Shown one piece after another: positions 49,045 to 56,306 of a stretch of DNA of 64,000 nt. Position 1 is the first letter of the stretch. Each line of letters opens with the position of its first letter. Position numbers and translations under genes: made by a program. Origin of the DNA: CAVRTM01 sp963696105 (lineage in GTDB: Bacteria > Actinomycetota > Actinomycetes > Actinomycetales > Dermatophilaceae); NCBI GenBank assembly GCA_963696105.1, contig CAVOIP010000004.1, positions 62,001 to 126,000 on the forward strand, written 5' to 3'. The notes under the pieces are model-generated. The model searched no databases. It was not told the DNA's origin and worked only from the letters and a program-made list of their open reading frames with translations.

Positions 49045-49074
49045 TTGACACCGGGAACGCCCCTGGAGCACGGT
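49045..49074 (+). promoter_or_regulatory. Promoter of the ilvBNC leader
   Basis: TTGACA at 49045-49050 is a perfect -35, followed after 18 bases by CACGGT at 49069-49074. The GTG of the leader peptide is 6 nt further on, so transcription should start on or just before that codon. Confidence 0.65.
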
Positions 49075-49080
49075 TGCCTC

Positions 49081-49107
49081 GTGGCCCGAATCCTCGTACT
49101 TCCCTAG
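49081..49107 (+). CDS. ilvL: Branched-chain amino acid leader peptide (MARILVLP)
   Basis: GTG 49081 begins an eight-codon frame ending in TAG at 49105-49107. It encodes Ile-Leu-Val-Leu in a row, exactly the amino acids made by the downstream ilvBNC and leu pathways. Ribosome stalling at these codons when they are scarce would change the folding of the hairpins at 49109-49136 and 49139-49173. No ribosome site precedes it, and the predicted start of transcription coincides with the GTG. It is too short to be checked by homology. The amino acid content, the terminator and the gene order together make the call strong. Confidence 0.75.
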   Translation: MARILVLP

Positions 49108-49108
49108 C

Positions 49109-49136
49109 GCGCAGACTCCCCGCGGAGTCCGTGCGC
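49109..49136 (+). promoter_or_regulatory. Pause/antiterminator hairpin of the ilvB attenuator
   Basis: A GACTCC/GGAGTC stem with a CCGC loop is extended by GCGCA/TGCGC with a two-base bulge. It begins right after the leader stop codon. Part of its 3' arm (CGGAG at 49123-49127) can pair with CTCCG (49153-49157) in the terminator, giving a possible alternative fold. Confidence 0.55.
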
Positions 49137-49138
49137 TG

Positions 49139-49173
49139 CCCCTCATGTCCGGCTCCGGACCGAGGGGTTTTTT
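49139..49173 (+). terminator. Attenuator terminator before ilvB
   Basis: CCCCTC (49139-49144) pairs with GAGGGG (49162-49167). An inner GTCCGG/CCGGAC pairing completes the stem, and a run of six T follows (49168-49173). It is the clearest rho-independent terminator in the window. It lies 99 bases before the proposed ilvB start, so transcripts ending here would not reach ilvB. Confidence 0.82.
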
Positions 49174-49271
49174 CATCTCCGAGGTCCGCGACGCGGGCGA
49201 CCAGGACCCGACCACGACCCGACCGGGCCCGACCACAGGCACGGAAAACGCACTCGAAAGTGGTGACGACA

Positions 49272-51122
49272 GTGACGGACGGCAAGGCCGCACGGCCAGC
49301 CTCGACGACGGGGCGCCCCAGCCCCCAGCACCCTTCTCCGGCCGACCTCGCGGCGACGGTACGGCCGTCCGGCCCGGTCGAGGTCACTGGTGCGCAGAGC
49401 CTGGTCCTTTCCCTCGAGTGCGTCGGGGTCGACACGATCTTCGGCATCCCGGGCGGGGCGATCCTCCCGGCGTACGACCCGTTGATGGACTCCACCAAGG
49501 TCCGCCACATCCTCGTCCGGCACGAGCAGGGGGCCGGCCACGCGGCCGAGGGATACGCCTCCGCCACCGGCAAGGTCGGGGTCTGCATGGCGACCAGCGG
49601 CCCGGGTGCCACCAACCTGGTCACGCCGATCGCCAACGCCTACATGGACTCCGTGCCGATCGTGGCCATCACCGGCCAGGTCTCGTCGTCCTCAATCGGC
49701 ACGGATGCCTTCCAGGAGGCCGACATCCGTGGCATCACGATGCCGATCACCAAGCACAACTACCTGGTGACCGACCCGGCGCAGATCCCGCGCGCGATCG
49801 CCGAGGCCTTCCACATCGCCTCGACGGGGCGTCCCGGCCCGGTCCTGGTCGACATCAGCAAGGACGCGCTGCAGGCCAGGACCACGTTCTCGTGGCCGCC
49901 CAAGGTCGACCTGCCCGGCTACCGGCCGGTCGCCCGGCCGCACCACAAGCAGATCCGTGAGGCGGCCCGACTGATCGGCCAGGCCCGTCGCCCCGTGCTG
50001 TACGTCGGTGGCGGCATCATCCGCTCCGGCGCCAGCGACCAGCTGCGCCGCTTCGTGGAGCTCACCCAGATCCCCGTGGTGACGACGCTCATGGCCCGTG
50101 GCGCCGTCCCGGACAGCCACCCGCTCAACCTCGGCATGCCCGGCATGCACGGCACCGTCTCGGCGGTCACGGCCCTGCAGAAGTCCGACCTCCTGGTCAC
50201 CCTCGGCGCGCGCTTCGACGACCGCGTCACCGGCCAGCTCTCGACGTTCGCGCCGGAGGCCAAGGTGATCCACGCCGACATCGACCCGGCCGAGATCTCC
50301 AAGAACCGGGTGGCGGACGTGCCCATCGTCGGCGACTGCAAGGACGTGATCACCGAGCTGATCACGGCGGTGGGCGCTGAGCAGGAGGCCGGACGCGGGG
50401 GAGACTACGCGGCCTGGCGCGCGCAGGTCCTGGACTGGAAGGCCACCTTCCCGCTGGGTTACGTCGCGTCCGAGGCGAGCTCGGTGGCGCCGCAGCACGT
50501 GATCGAGCGGCTGGGGGCCATCTCGGGGCCGGAGTCCATCTTCGTCGCCGGTGTCGGGCAGCACCAGATGTGGGCCGCGCAGTTCGTGCAGTACGAGCGC
50601 CCGAACAGCTGGATCAACTCCGGCGGGCTCGGCACGATGGGTTTCTCGGTGCCGGCTGCCATGGGTGCGAAGGTGGCTGAGCCCGGCCGCACGGTCTGGG
50701 CCATCGACGGTGACGGCTGCTTCCAGATGACCAACCAGGAGCTGGCGACCTGCGTCATCAACAACATCCCCATCAAGGTCGCGGTGATCAACAACTCCAG
50801 CCTGGGCATGGTGCGCCAGTGGCAGACGCTCTTCTACAACGAGCGCTACTCCAACACCGACCTGCACACCAGCGTCGAGCGCCGCGTGCCGGACTTCGTC
50901 AAGCTCGCCGACGCCTACGGCTGCGTCGGGCTGCGCTGTGAGTCGGCCGATGACATCGACGCCACCATCGCCAAGGCCATGGCGATCAACGACGTCCCGG
51001 TCGTGGTCGACTTCGTGGTGCACCGTGACGCGATGGTCTGGCCGATGGTGCCGGCCGGCGTGAGCAACGACAAGATCCAGAACGCACGCGGCACGGCGCC
51101 GGTGTGGGACCGCGAGGAGTAG
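49272..51122 (+). CDS. ilvB: Acetolactate synthase large subunit
   Basis: The 616-residue ThDP enzyme makes acetolactate or acetohydroxybutyrate. It has VDTIFGIPGGAILPAYDPL, the catalytic Glu in RHEQGAGHAAEGYA, and ATSGPGATNLVTPIANAYMDSVPIVAITGQV. The FAD region VTTLMARGAVPDSHPLNLGMPGMHG and the ThDP/Mg motif GDGCFQMTNQELATCVINNIPIKVAVINNSSLGMVRQWQ follow. The start is uncertain: GTG 49272 begins a Pro/Thr-rich tail like that of mycobacterial IlvB1, and GTG 49260 or 49263 is also possible. The open frame extends upstream through the attenuator as shadow. ilvN follows after 5 bases. Confidence 0.94.
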   Translation: MTDGKAARPASTTGRPSPQHPSPADLAATVRPSGPVEVTGAQSLVLSLECVGVDTIFGIPGGAILPAYDPLMDSTKVRHILVRHEQGAGHAAEGYASATGKVGVCMATSGPGATNLVTPIANAYMDSVPIVAITGQVSSSSIGTDAFQEADIRGITMPITKHNYLVTDPAQIPRAIAEAFHIASTGRPGPVLVDISKDALQARTTFSWPPKVDLPGYRPVARPHHKQIREAARLIGQARRPVLYVGGGIIRSGASDQLRRFVELTQIPVVTTLMARGAVPDSHPLNLGMPGMHGTVSAVTALQKSDLLVTLGARFDDRVTGQLSTFAPEAKVIHADIDPAEISKNRVADVPIVGDCKDVITELITAVGAEQEAGRGGDYAAWRAQVLDWKATFPLGYVASEASSVAPQHVIERLGAISGPESIFVAGVGQHQMWAAQFVQYERPNSWINSGGLGTMGFSVPAAMGAKVAEPGRTVWAIDGDGCFQMTNQELATCVINNIPIKVAVINNSSLGMVRQWQTLFYNERYSNTDLHTSVERRVPDFVKLADAYGCVGLRCESADDIDATIAKAMAINDVPVVVDFVVHRDAMVWPMVPAGVSNDKIQNARGTAPVWDREE

Positions 51123-51127
51123 GCCGC

Positions 51128-51640
51128 ATGAGCAAGCACACCCTGTCCGTCCTCGTCGAGAACAAGCCCGGCGTCCTCGCCCGCATCGCGGGCCTGTTCT
51201 CCCGCCGCGGCTTCAACATCGACTCCCTCGCGGTCGGCCCGACCGAGCACCCCGAGGTCTCGCGGATGACCGTCGTGGTCGACGTCGAGGAGCTGCCGCT
51301 GGAGCAGGTGACCAAGCAGCTCAACAAGCTGGTCGAGGTGATCAAGGTCGTCGAGCTCGAGCGGGGCGCCTCGGTGCAGCGCGAGATCCTGCTGGTCAAG
51401 GTGCGCGCCGACCTGGCCACCCGCTCGCACATCCTCGAGACCGTGCAGCTGTTCCGGGCCAAGGTCGTCGACGTCTCCCAGGACGCCGTCGTCATCGAGG
51501 CCACCGGCAACGGTGACAAGCTCGAGGCGCTGCTGAAGGTGCTGGAGCCCTTCGGCGTCAAGGAGCTCGTGCACTCGGGCATGGTCGCCGTCGGTCGCGG
51601 TGCCCGCTCGATCACCGACCGGGCGCTGCGGTCGGCCTGA
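51128..51640 (+). CDS. ilvN: Acetolactate synthase small (regulatory) subunit
   Basis: The 170-residue protein has the N-terminal ACT domain (HTLSVLVENKPGVLARIAGLFSRRGFNIDSLAVGPTEHPEVSRMTVVV) that binds valine, and a C-terminal ALS_ss domain (LVKVRADLATRSHILETVQLFRAKVVDVSQDAVVIEATG). It confers feedback inhibition on IlvB. ATG 51128 is 5 bases after the ilvB stop. The length is standard for actinomycetes. Confidence 0.95.
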   Translation: MSKHTLSVLVENKPGVLARIAGLFSRRGFNIDSLAVGPTEHPEVSRMTVVVDVEELPLEQVTKQLNKLVEVIKVVELERGASVQREILLVKVRADLATRSHILETVQLFRAKVVDVSQDAVVIEATGNGDKLEALLKVLEPFGVKELVHSGMVAVGRGARSITDRALRSA

Positions 51641-51725
51641 CCGCGTGCCCTCCGGGCCCGCTGCCACCGGCCCCACCATCCACCCTGTACGACACCCAGC
51701 AACACGTAACGAAGGAGTGCCCGCC

Positions 51726-52754
51726 GTGGCCGAGATGTACTACGACGACGATGCCGACCTGTCCGTGATCCAGGGGCGCAAGGTCGCCGTCATCGGATAT
51801 GGGAGCCAAGGACACGCCCACGCGCTCAACCTGCGCGACTCGGGGGTCGACGTGCGCGTCGGGCTGGCGGAGGGCAGCCGGTCGCGGGCCAAGGCCGAGG
51901 CCGAGGGCCTGCGGGTCCTCTCCGTCGCCGAGGCGGTCCAGGAGGCCGACCTCATCGTCATCCTCACCCCCGACCAGGTGCAGCGCACCGTCTACGCCGA
52001 GTCGATCGCCCCCCACCTCAGGGACGGCGCAGCCCTCTTCTTCGGCCACGGCTTCAACATCCGCTTCGGCTACATCACGCCCCCCGAGGGCGTCGACGTG
52101 GCCATGGTCGCGCCCAAGGGCCCGGGCCACCTCGTGCGCCGTGAGTACGTCGACGGCCGCGGCGTCCCGGTGCTGCTGGCCGTGGAGAAGGACGAGACCG
52201 GCAAGGCCTGGGACCTCGCCAAGTCCTACGCCCGCGCCATCGGCGGCCTGCGGGCCGGCGGCATCCGCACCACGTTCACCGAGGAGACCGAGACCGACCT
52301 CTTCGGTGAGCAGGCCGTCCTCTGCGGCGGTGCCTCCCAGCTGGTGATGTACGGCTTCGAGGTCCTGACCGAGGCCGGCTACCAGCCCGAGGTGGCCTAC
52401 TTCGAGTGCCTGCACGAGCTCAAGCTCATCGTCGACCTGATGATCGAGGGCGGCATCGCCAAGCAGCGGTGGTCCATCTCCGACACCGCCGAGTACGGCG
52501 ACTACGTGTCCGGTCCGCGCGTCATCGACCCGCACGTGAAGCAGAACATGCAGGCCGTCCTGAAGGACATCCAGGACGGCACCTTCGCCAAGCGCTTCAT
52601 CGACGACCAGGACGCCGGTGCACCGGAGTTCACGGCGCTGCGCAAGAAGGGCGCCCAGCACCCCATCGAGGCCACCGGGCGCGAGCTGCGCGGGCTGATG
52701 AGCTGGATCAAGGCCGACGACAGTGACTACGTCGAGGGCAACGCCGGCCGCTGA
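51726..52754 (+). CDS. ilvC: Ketol-acid reductoisomerase
   Basis: The 342-residue class I enzyme converts acetolactate to dihydroxyisovalerate. It has the NADPH motif VAVIGYGSQGHAHALNLRDSGVDVRVGLAEGSRS, DLIVILTPDQVQ, and FFGHGFNIRFGYITPPEGVDVAMVAPKGPGHLVRREY. The metal site FTEETETDLFGEQAVLCGGASQLV contributes Asp and Glu, and ECLHELKLIVDLMIEGG and SDTAEYGDYVSGPRVI complete the knot. GTG 51726 has an AAGGAG ribosome site 8 bases away. The gene is 85 bases after ilvN in the same operon, and a hairpin at 52773 follows. Confidence 0.96.
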   Translation: MAEMYYDDDADLSVIQGRKVAVIGYGSQGHAHALNLRDSGVDVRVGLAEGSRSRAKAEAEGLRVLSVAEAVQEADLIVILTPDQVQRTVYAESIAPHLRDGAALFFGHGFNIRFGYITPPEGVDVAMVAPKGPGHLVRREYVDGRGVPVLLAVEKDETGKAWDLAKSYARAIGGLRAGGIRTTFTEETETDLFGEQAVLCGGASQLVMYGFEVLTEAGYQPEVAYFECLHELKLIVDLMIEGGIAKQRWSISDTAEYGDYVSGPRVIDPHVKQNMQAVLKDIQDGTFAKRFIDDQDAGAPEFTALRKKGAQHPIEATGRELRGLMSWIKADDSDYVEGNAGR

Positions 52755-52772
52755 CCCCGCAGTCGTGTCCAC

Positions 52773-52803
52773 GCCGCCCCGGTGCCCCCCGTACCGGGGC
52801 GGC
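52773..52803 (+). terminator. Terminator after ilvBNC
   Basis: Perfect 11-bp arms (52773-52783 and 52793-52803) enclose a 9-base loop, 19 bases after the ilvC stop. There is no T tract. It separates ilvBNC from the serA promoter. Confidence 0.65.
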
Positions 52804-52868
52804 CGCGTGCTACGACCGATGACCGGTCCACATCGCGGTCCGCCGCGTCATGCTCGGGGCATCGTTCC

Positions 52869-52874
52869 TAGACT
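52869..52874 (+). promoter_or_regulatory. -10 element of serA
   Basis: TAGACT matches the -10 motif seen before many genes here. The start codon is 102 bases downstream, so serA, unlike its neighbours, would have a 5' leader of about 95 nt with a ribosome site (AAGGA at 52964-52968). Confidence 0.45.
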
Positions 52875-52975
52875 CGCGAGCGGGCACAGCGCGGTGCCGA
52901 GCAGCCCGCAGGCTGCACCGGCCCGGCCGCCCCGCGGACGGGTCCCCTCCTCCTCGAGCCGTGAAGGACAGGTCA

Positions 52976-54568
52976 GTGACCAAGCCCGTTGTCTTGATTG
53001 CCGAAGAACTCTCGCCCGCCACCCTCGACGCCCTCGGGCCGGACTTCGAGGTCCGGCACTGTGACGGCGCCAACCGCGACGAGCTGCTCCCGGCCCTCGC
53101 CGACGTCGACGCCGTCCTCGTCCGCTCGGCCACGCAGATCGACGAGGAGGCGCTCGCAGCGGCCTCGCAGCTGAAGGTCGTCGCCCGCGCCGGTGTCGGC
53201 CTCGACAACGTCGACGTCAAGGCGGCCACCGTCGCCGGCGTCATGGTCGTCAACGCCCCGACCTCCAACATCACCTCCGCCGCCGAGCTCGCCGTCGGGC
53301 TGCTGCTGGCGACGGCGCGGAACATCGCCCCGGCCAACCAGGCGCTCAAGGGCGGGGCCTGGAAGCGCAGCAAGTACTCCGGGGTCGAGCTGCTCGACAA
53401 GACCGTCGGGATCGTCGGGCTGGGCCGGATCGGCGTGCTCGTCGCGGAGCGGCTGGCAGCGTTCGGCATGAGGGTCGTGGCCTACGACCCCTACGTCAGC
53501 GCGGCGCGCGCCGGACAGCTCGGCGTGCAGCTGCTGTCGCTGGAGGACCTGCTGGGACAGAGCGACTTCATCACGGTCCACCTGCCCAAGACCCCCGAGA
53601 CCGTGGGCCTGATCGGCGAGGAGGCGCTGAAGCTGGTCAAGCCCACCGTGCGGATCATCAACGCCGCACGAGGCGGGATCGTCGACGAGCAGGCGCTCGC
53701 CGACGCGCTGCGGGAGGGCCGGGTGGCCGGCGCCGGCATCGACGTCTACGCCAAGGAGCCCTGCACCGACTCCCCGCTGTTCGCCTTCGAGTCGGTCGTG
53801 GTCACCCCGCACCTCGGTGCCTCCACGGACGAGGCGCAGGAGAAGGCCGGCGTCGCCGTGGCCCGGTCGGTGCGCCTGGCGCTCGGGGGTGAGCTCGTCC
53901 CCGACGCGGTGAACGTCTCCGGCGGTGTCATCGCCGAGGAGGTGCGCCCCGGCATCTCGCTCGTGGAGAAGCTCGGCCGCATCTTCACCGCCCTCGCCGG
54001 TGCGGTGCCGGCGCAGATCGACATCGACGTCCGCGGCGAGATCACCCAGCACGACGTCAGCGTCTGGCGGCTCGCCGCCCTCAAGGGCCTGTTCCAGGAC
54101 GTCGTCGAGGAGTCGGTGTCCTACGTCAACGCCCCGCTCATCGCGCAGGAGCGCGGGTGCGAGGTGCGCCTGCTCACGGAGCCGGTCAGCCCGGACTTCC
54201 GCAACGTCACCACGCTGCGCGGCACGCTGGCCGACGGTTCCGTGGTCAGCGTCGCAGGCACCCTCACCGGGCCGCGCCTGGTCGAGAAGGTCGTCGCGGT
54301 CAACGGCTTCGACCTCGAGGTGCCGATCTCGGAGCACATGGCGTTCTTCCGCTACGTGGAGCGCCCCGGCATCATCGGCACGGTCGGGCGGGTGCTCGGC
54401 GACGCGGGCGTCAACATCGCCGGCATGCAGGTCGAGCGGGACCGCCAGGGCGGCGAGGCGCTGTCCGTGCTGACCGTCGACACCGCCATCCCGGCGGGGG
54501 TGCTGGCCGACATCGCCACGGCCATCGACGCCAGCGACGCCAAGGTGGTCGACCTCGACGGCAACTGA
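52976..54568 (+). CDS. serA: D-3-phosphoglycerate dehydrogenase
   Basis: The 530-residue long-form SerA starts serine synthesis from 3-phosphoglycerate. It has VLVRSATQIDEEAL, the NAD motif VGIVGLGRIGVLVAERL near 150, Arg in INAARGGIVDEQAL, Glu in GIDVYAKEPC, and His in VVTPHLGASTDEAQEKAG. The intervening ASB domain (SLVEKLGRIFTALAG) and a C-terminal ACT domain (MAFFRYVERPGIIGTVGRVLGDAGVNIAGMQVERDRQGG) follow, as in the M. tuberculosis enzyme. GTG 52976 is supported by AAGGA upstream. Confidence 0.96.
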   Translation: MTKPVVLIAEELSPATLDALGPDFEVRHCDGANRDELLPALADVDAVLVRSATQIDEEALAAASQLKVVARAGVGLDNVDVKAATVAGVMVVNAPTSNITSAAELAVGLLLATARNIAPANQALKGGAWKRSKYSGVELLDKTVGIVGLGRIGVLVAERLAAFGMRVVAYDPYVSAARAGQLGVQLLSLEDLLGQSDFITVHLPKTPETVGLIGEEALKLVKPTVRIINAARGGIVDEQALADALREGRVAGAGIDVYAKEPCTDSPLFAFESVVVTPHLGASTDEAQEKAGVAVARSVRLALGGELVPDAVNVSGGVIAEEVRPGISLVEKLGRIFTALAGAVPAQIDIDVRGEITQHDVSVWRLAALKGLFQDVVEESVSYVNAPLIAQERGCEVRLLTEPVSPDFRNVTTLRGTLADGSVVSVAGTLTGPRLVEKVVAVNGFDLEVPISEHMAFFRYVERPGIIGTVGRVLGDAGVNIAGMQVERDRQGGEALSVLTVDTAIPAGVLADIATAIDASDAKVVDLDGN

Positions 54569-54589
54569 GCCGTCGTACGCACGCAGCAG

Positions 54590-54625
54590 CAGAAGGGCCC
54601 CGGTGACGTCGCCGGGGCCCTTCTG
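54590..54625 (+). terminator. Terminator after serA
   Basis: Perfect 14-bp arms (54590-54603 and 54612-54625) enclose an 8-base loop. A short T/G-rich trailer follows. It lies 21 bases after the serA stop. Confidence 0.75.
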
Positions 54626-54709
54626 TGTGCCGTGCCCCAGGTGCCCGCAGCGTCTCGCACAGCGAGATCCCGGTGTCACATAGTTGGACGTCCCACTACC
54701 GTTGAGAGC

Positions 54710-54877
54710 ATGACGCAGCAGGCGATGATCCTCCTTCCCTGCCGCGGCGAGCTCCGGTCCATCAGCGCCCTCGCCGCGGAGACCCCGCGCGATGCTGATG
54801 AGGTGGCCGCCACGCCTGGCCACCGCAGACCCCCCCGAACCCTTGACCGGCCAGCCCTCCTGGCACGAAGGACGTGA
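54710..54877 (+). CDS. Small hypothetical protein (55 residues), possible leu leader
   Basis: ATG 54710 is preceded by TACCGT (54697-54702) ending 7 nt upstream, the same leaderless layout as its neighbours. The product starts MTQQAMILLPCRGELRS and then becomes Pro/Arg-rich, ending at 54877. The early Ile-Leu-Leu run and its place upstream of leuB make a regulatory leader conceivable. The rest of the sequence is not conserved-looking. Another 26-codon frame and a hairpin follow before leuB. Confidence 0.4.
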   Translation: MTQQAMILLPCRGELRSISALAAETPRDADEVAATPGHRRPPRTLDRPALLARRT

Positions 54878-54882
54878 GCACG

Positions 54883-54963
54883 ATGAGCGAAGAGCAGGAA
54901 GCAGCCCGCCGGGCCCTGCAGGAGTCGATGGACCTGCGCGAGCAGGGCCACACGGACGAGTAG
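54883..54963 (+). CDS. Small acidic hypothetical protein (26 residues)
   Basis: ATG 54883, with GAAGGACGTGAG upstream, opens 26 codons: a charged helix (EEQEAARRALQESMDL, then REQGHTDE). The frame starts 5 bases after the preceding small frame ends. A strong hairpin begins 22 bases after its stop, as if it closed a short transcription unit. I know no family for it. The ribosome site and helix-like composition favour a real peptide. Confidence 0.4.
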   Translation: MSEEQEAARRALQESMDLREQGHTDE

Positions 54964-54985
54964 CAGCCGCACGACGCGGAGATCG

Positions 54986-55019
54986 ACGAGCGACGCCGGA
55001 GCACTCCGGCGTCGCTCGT
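54986..55019 (+). terminator. Terminator before leuB
   Basis: Perfect 16-bp arms (54986-55001 and 55004-55019) meet at a 2-base tip, followed by TTCTAT. It ends the small-gene unit 37 bases upstream of the leuB -10 box, and could also serve as an attenuator of leuB. Confidence 0.7.
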
Positions 55020-55068
55020 TCTATGAGACGGCCATTCCATCCTTCGGGACGGTCTCTAGGGTGGGTCC

Positions 55069-56136
55069 ATGGTTGAGGAGCGCGCGACGCAGTCGCTGGA
55101 CATCGCGGTGATCGGTGGGGACGGGATCGGGCCGGAGGTGGTCGCCGAGGGGCTGAAGGTCCTGTCTGCGGTCACTGCCGACGGGGGCCCCAAGGTCACG
55201 ACGACCGACTACGACCTGGGAGCGCGCCGGTGGCACGCCACCGGCGAGACCCTTCCCGACTCGGTGCTGGAGGAGATCCGCGGTCACGACGCGATCCTGC
55301 TCGGCGCCGTGGGCGACCCCGGCGTGCCGAGCGGTGTGCTCGAGCGGGGCCTCCTGCTGCGCCTGCGCTTCACCCTCGACCACTTCGTCAACCTGCGCCC
55401 GGCCCGGCTCTACCCGGGCGTGGCCAGCCCCCTGGACGTCGCGCGGGTCGCGCCCGGCGGCATCGACTTCGTGGTCGTGCGCGAGGGCACCGAAGGCCCC
55501 TACACCGGCAACGGCGGTGCGCTGCGGGTCGGGACACCGGCCGAGGTCGCGACGGAGGTCAGTGTCAACACGCGGTACGGCGTGGAGCGGGTCGTGCGCG
55601 ACGCCTTCGCGCGCGCCAGGGCCCGGCAGCGGCGACACCTCACGCTGGTGCACAAGCACAACGTGCTGTCGTACGCCGGGCACCTGTGGCGCAGGACCGT
55701 GGACGAGGTCGGGAGCGAGTTCCCCGACGTCAGCACCGACTACCTGCACGTCGACGCGGCGACGATCTTCCTGACCACCGACCCCGGTCGCTTCGACGTC
55801 ATCGTGACGGACAACCTCTTCGGCGACATCCTCACCGACATCGCGGCGGCCGTCGCCGGTGGCATCGGGCTGGCCGCCAGCGGCAACATCAACCCCGACC
55901 GGTCGGTCCCGAGCATGTTCGAGCCGGTGCACGGCTCCGCCCCGGACATCGCCGGCCAGGGCAAGGCCGACCCGACCGCGACGATCCTGTCGGTGGCGAT
56001 GATGCTCCAGCACCTCGGGCTCCCGGACGAGGCTGCTCGCGTCGAGGCGGCCGTGGCGGCAGACCTCGCCACGCGCGGCGACGCCCTGCGCAGCACCGTC
56101 GAGATCGGCGACGCCATCGCCGCCCGGGTCGGCTGA
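55069..56136 (+). CDS. leuB: 3-isopropylmalate dehydrogenase
   Basis: The 355-residue enzyme oxidises and decarboxylates 3-isopropylmalate in leucine synthesis. It shows IAVIGGDGIGPEVVAEGLKVL, LRFTLDHFVNLRPARLYPGV, VVREGTEGPYTGNGG and VHKHNVLSYAGHLWRRTV. The metal motif is FDVIVTDNLFGDILTDIAAAVAGGIGLAASGNINP, and MFEPVHGSAPDIAGQGKADPTATILSVAMMLQHLG follows. The short form fits the actinobacterial group. ATG 55069 follows TAGGGT (55057-55062) by 6 nt. ilvE follows 170 bases later with its own ribosome site and a possible TAACCT box at 56266-56271. Confidence 0.95.
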   Translation: MVEERATQSLDIAVIGGDGIGPEVVAEGLKVLSAVTADGGPKVTTTDYDLGARRWHATGETLPDSVLEEIRGHDAILLGAVGDPGVPSGVLERGLLLRLRFTLDHFVNLRPARLYPGVASPLDVARVAPGGIDFVVVREGTEGPYTGNGGALRVGTPAEVATEVSVNTRYGVERVVRDAFARARARQRRHLTLVHKHNVLSYAGHLWRRTVDEVGSEFPDVSTDYLHVDAATIFLTTDPGRFDVIVTDNLFGDILTDIAAAVAGGIGLAASGNINPDRSVPSMFEPVHGSAPDIAGQGKADPTATILSVAMMLQHLGLPDEAARVEAAVAADLATRGDALRSTVEIGDAIAARVG

Positions 56137-56306
56137 GCCGTGCCCCCATGGCCGGGGTCGGGGTCCGACTCGGCGCGGGCGTCGCTCCGTCTCCGGTCTG
56201 CCTGACCCTCGTCCGGGACCGTCGCGCGGCCGCGCACCCGTCCGGCCGCCGGCCCCGCTCCCGGGTAACCTGCTTGCTGAAATCCCCGCCTGGTCAAGGA
56301 GGACCC

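Noticed and set aside
48984..49271. N-terminal extension of IlvB through the leader region
   Set aside because: The open frame passes across the terminator and the leader peptide and encodes Arg/Pro-rich sequence absent from the family. Translation must begin after the terminator.
52881..52975. Riboswitch in the serA 5' leader
   Set aside because: The leader is about 95 nt and GC-rich, but I could not match it to a known serine, glycine or other riboswitch core, and no terminator or sequestering fold is clear.
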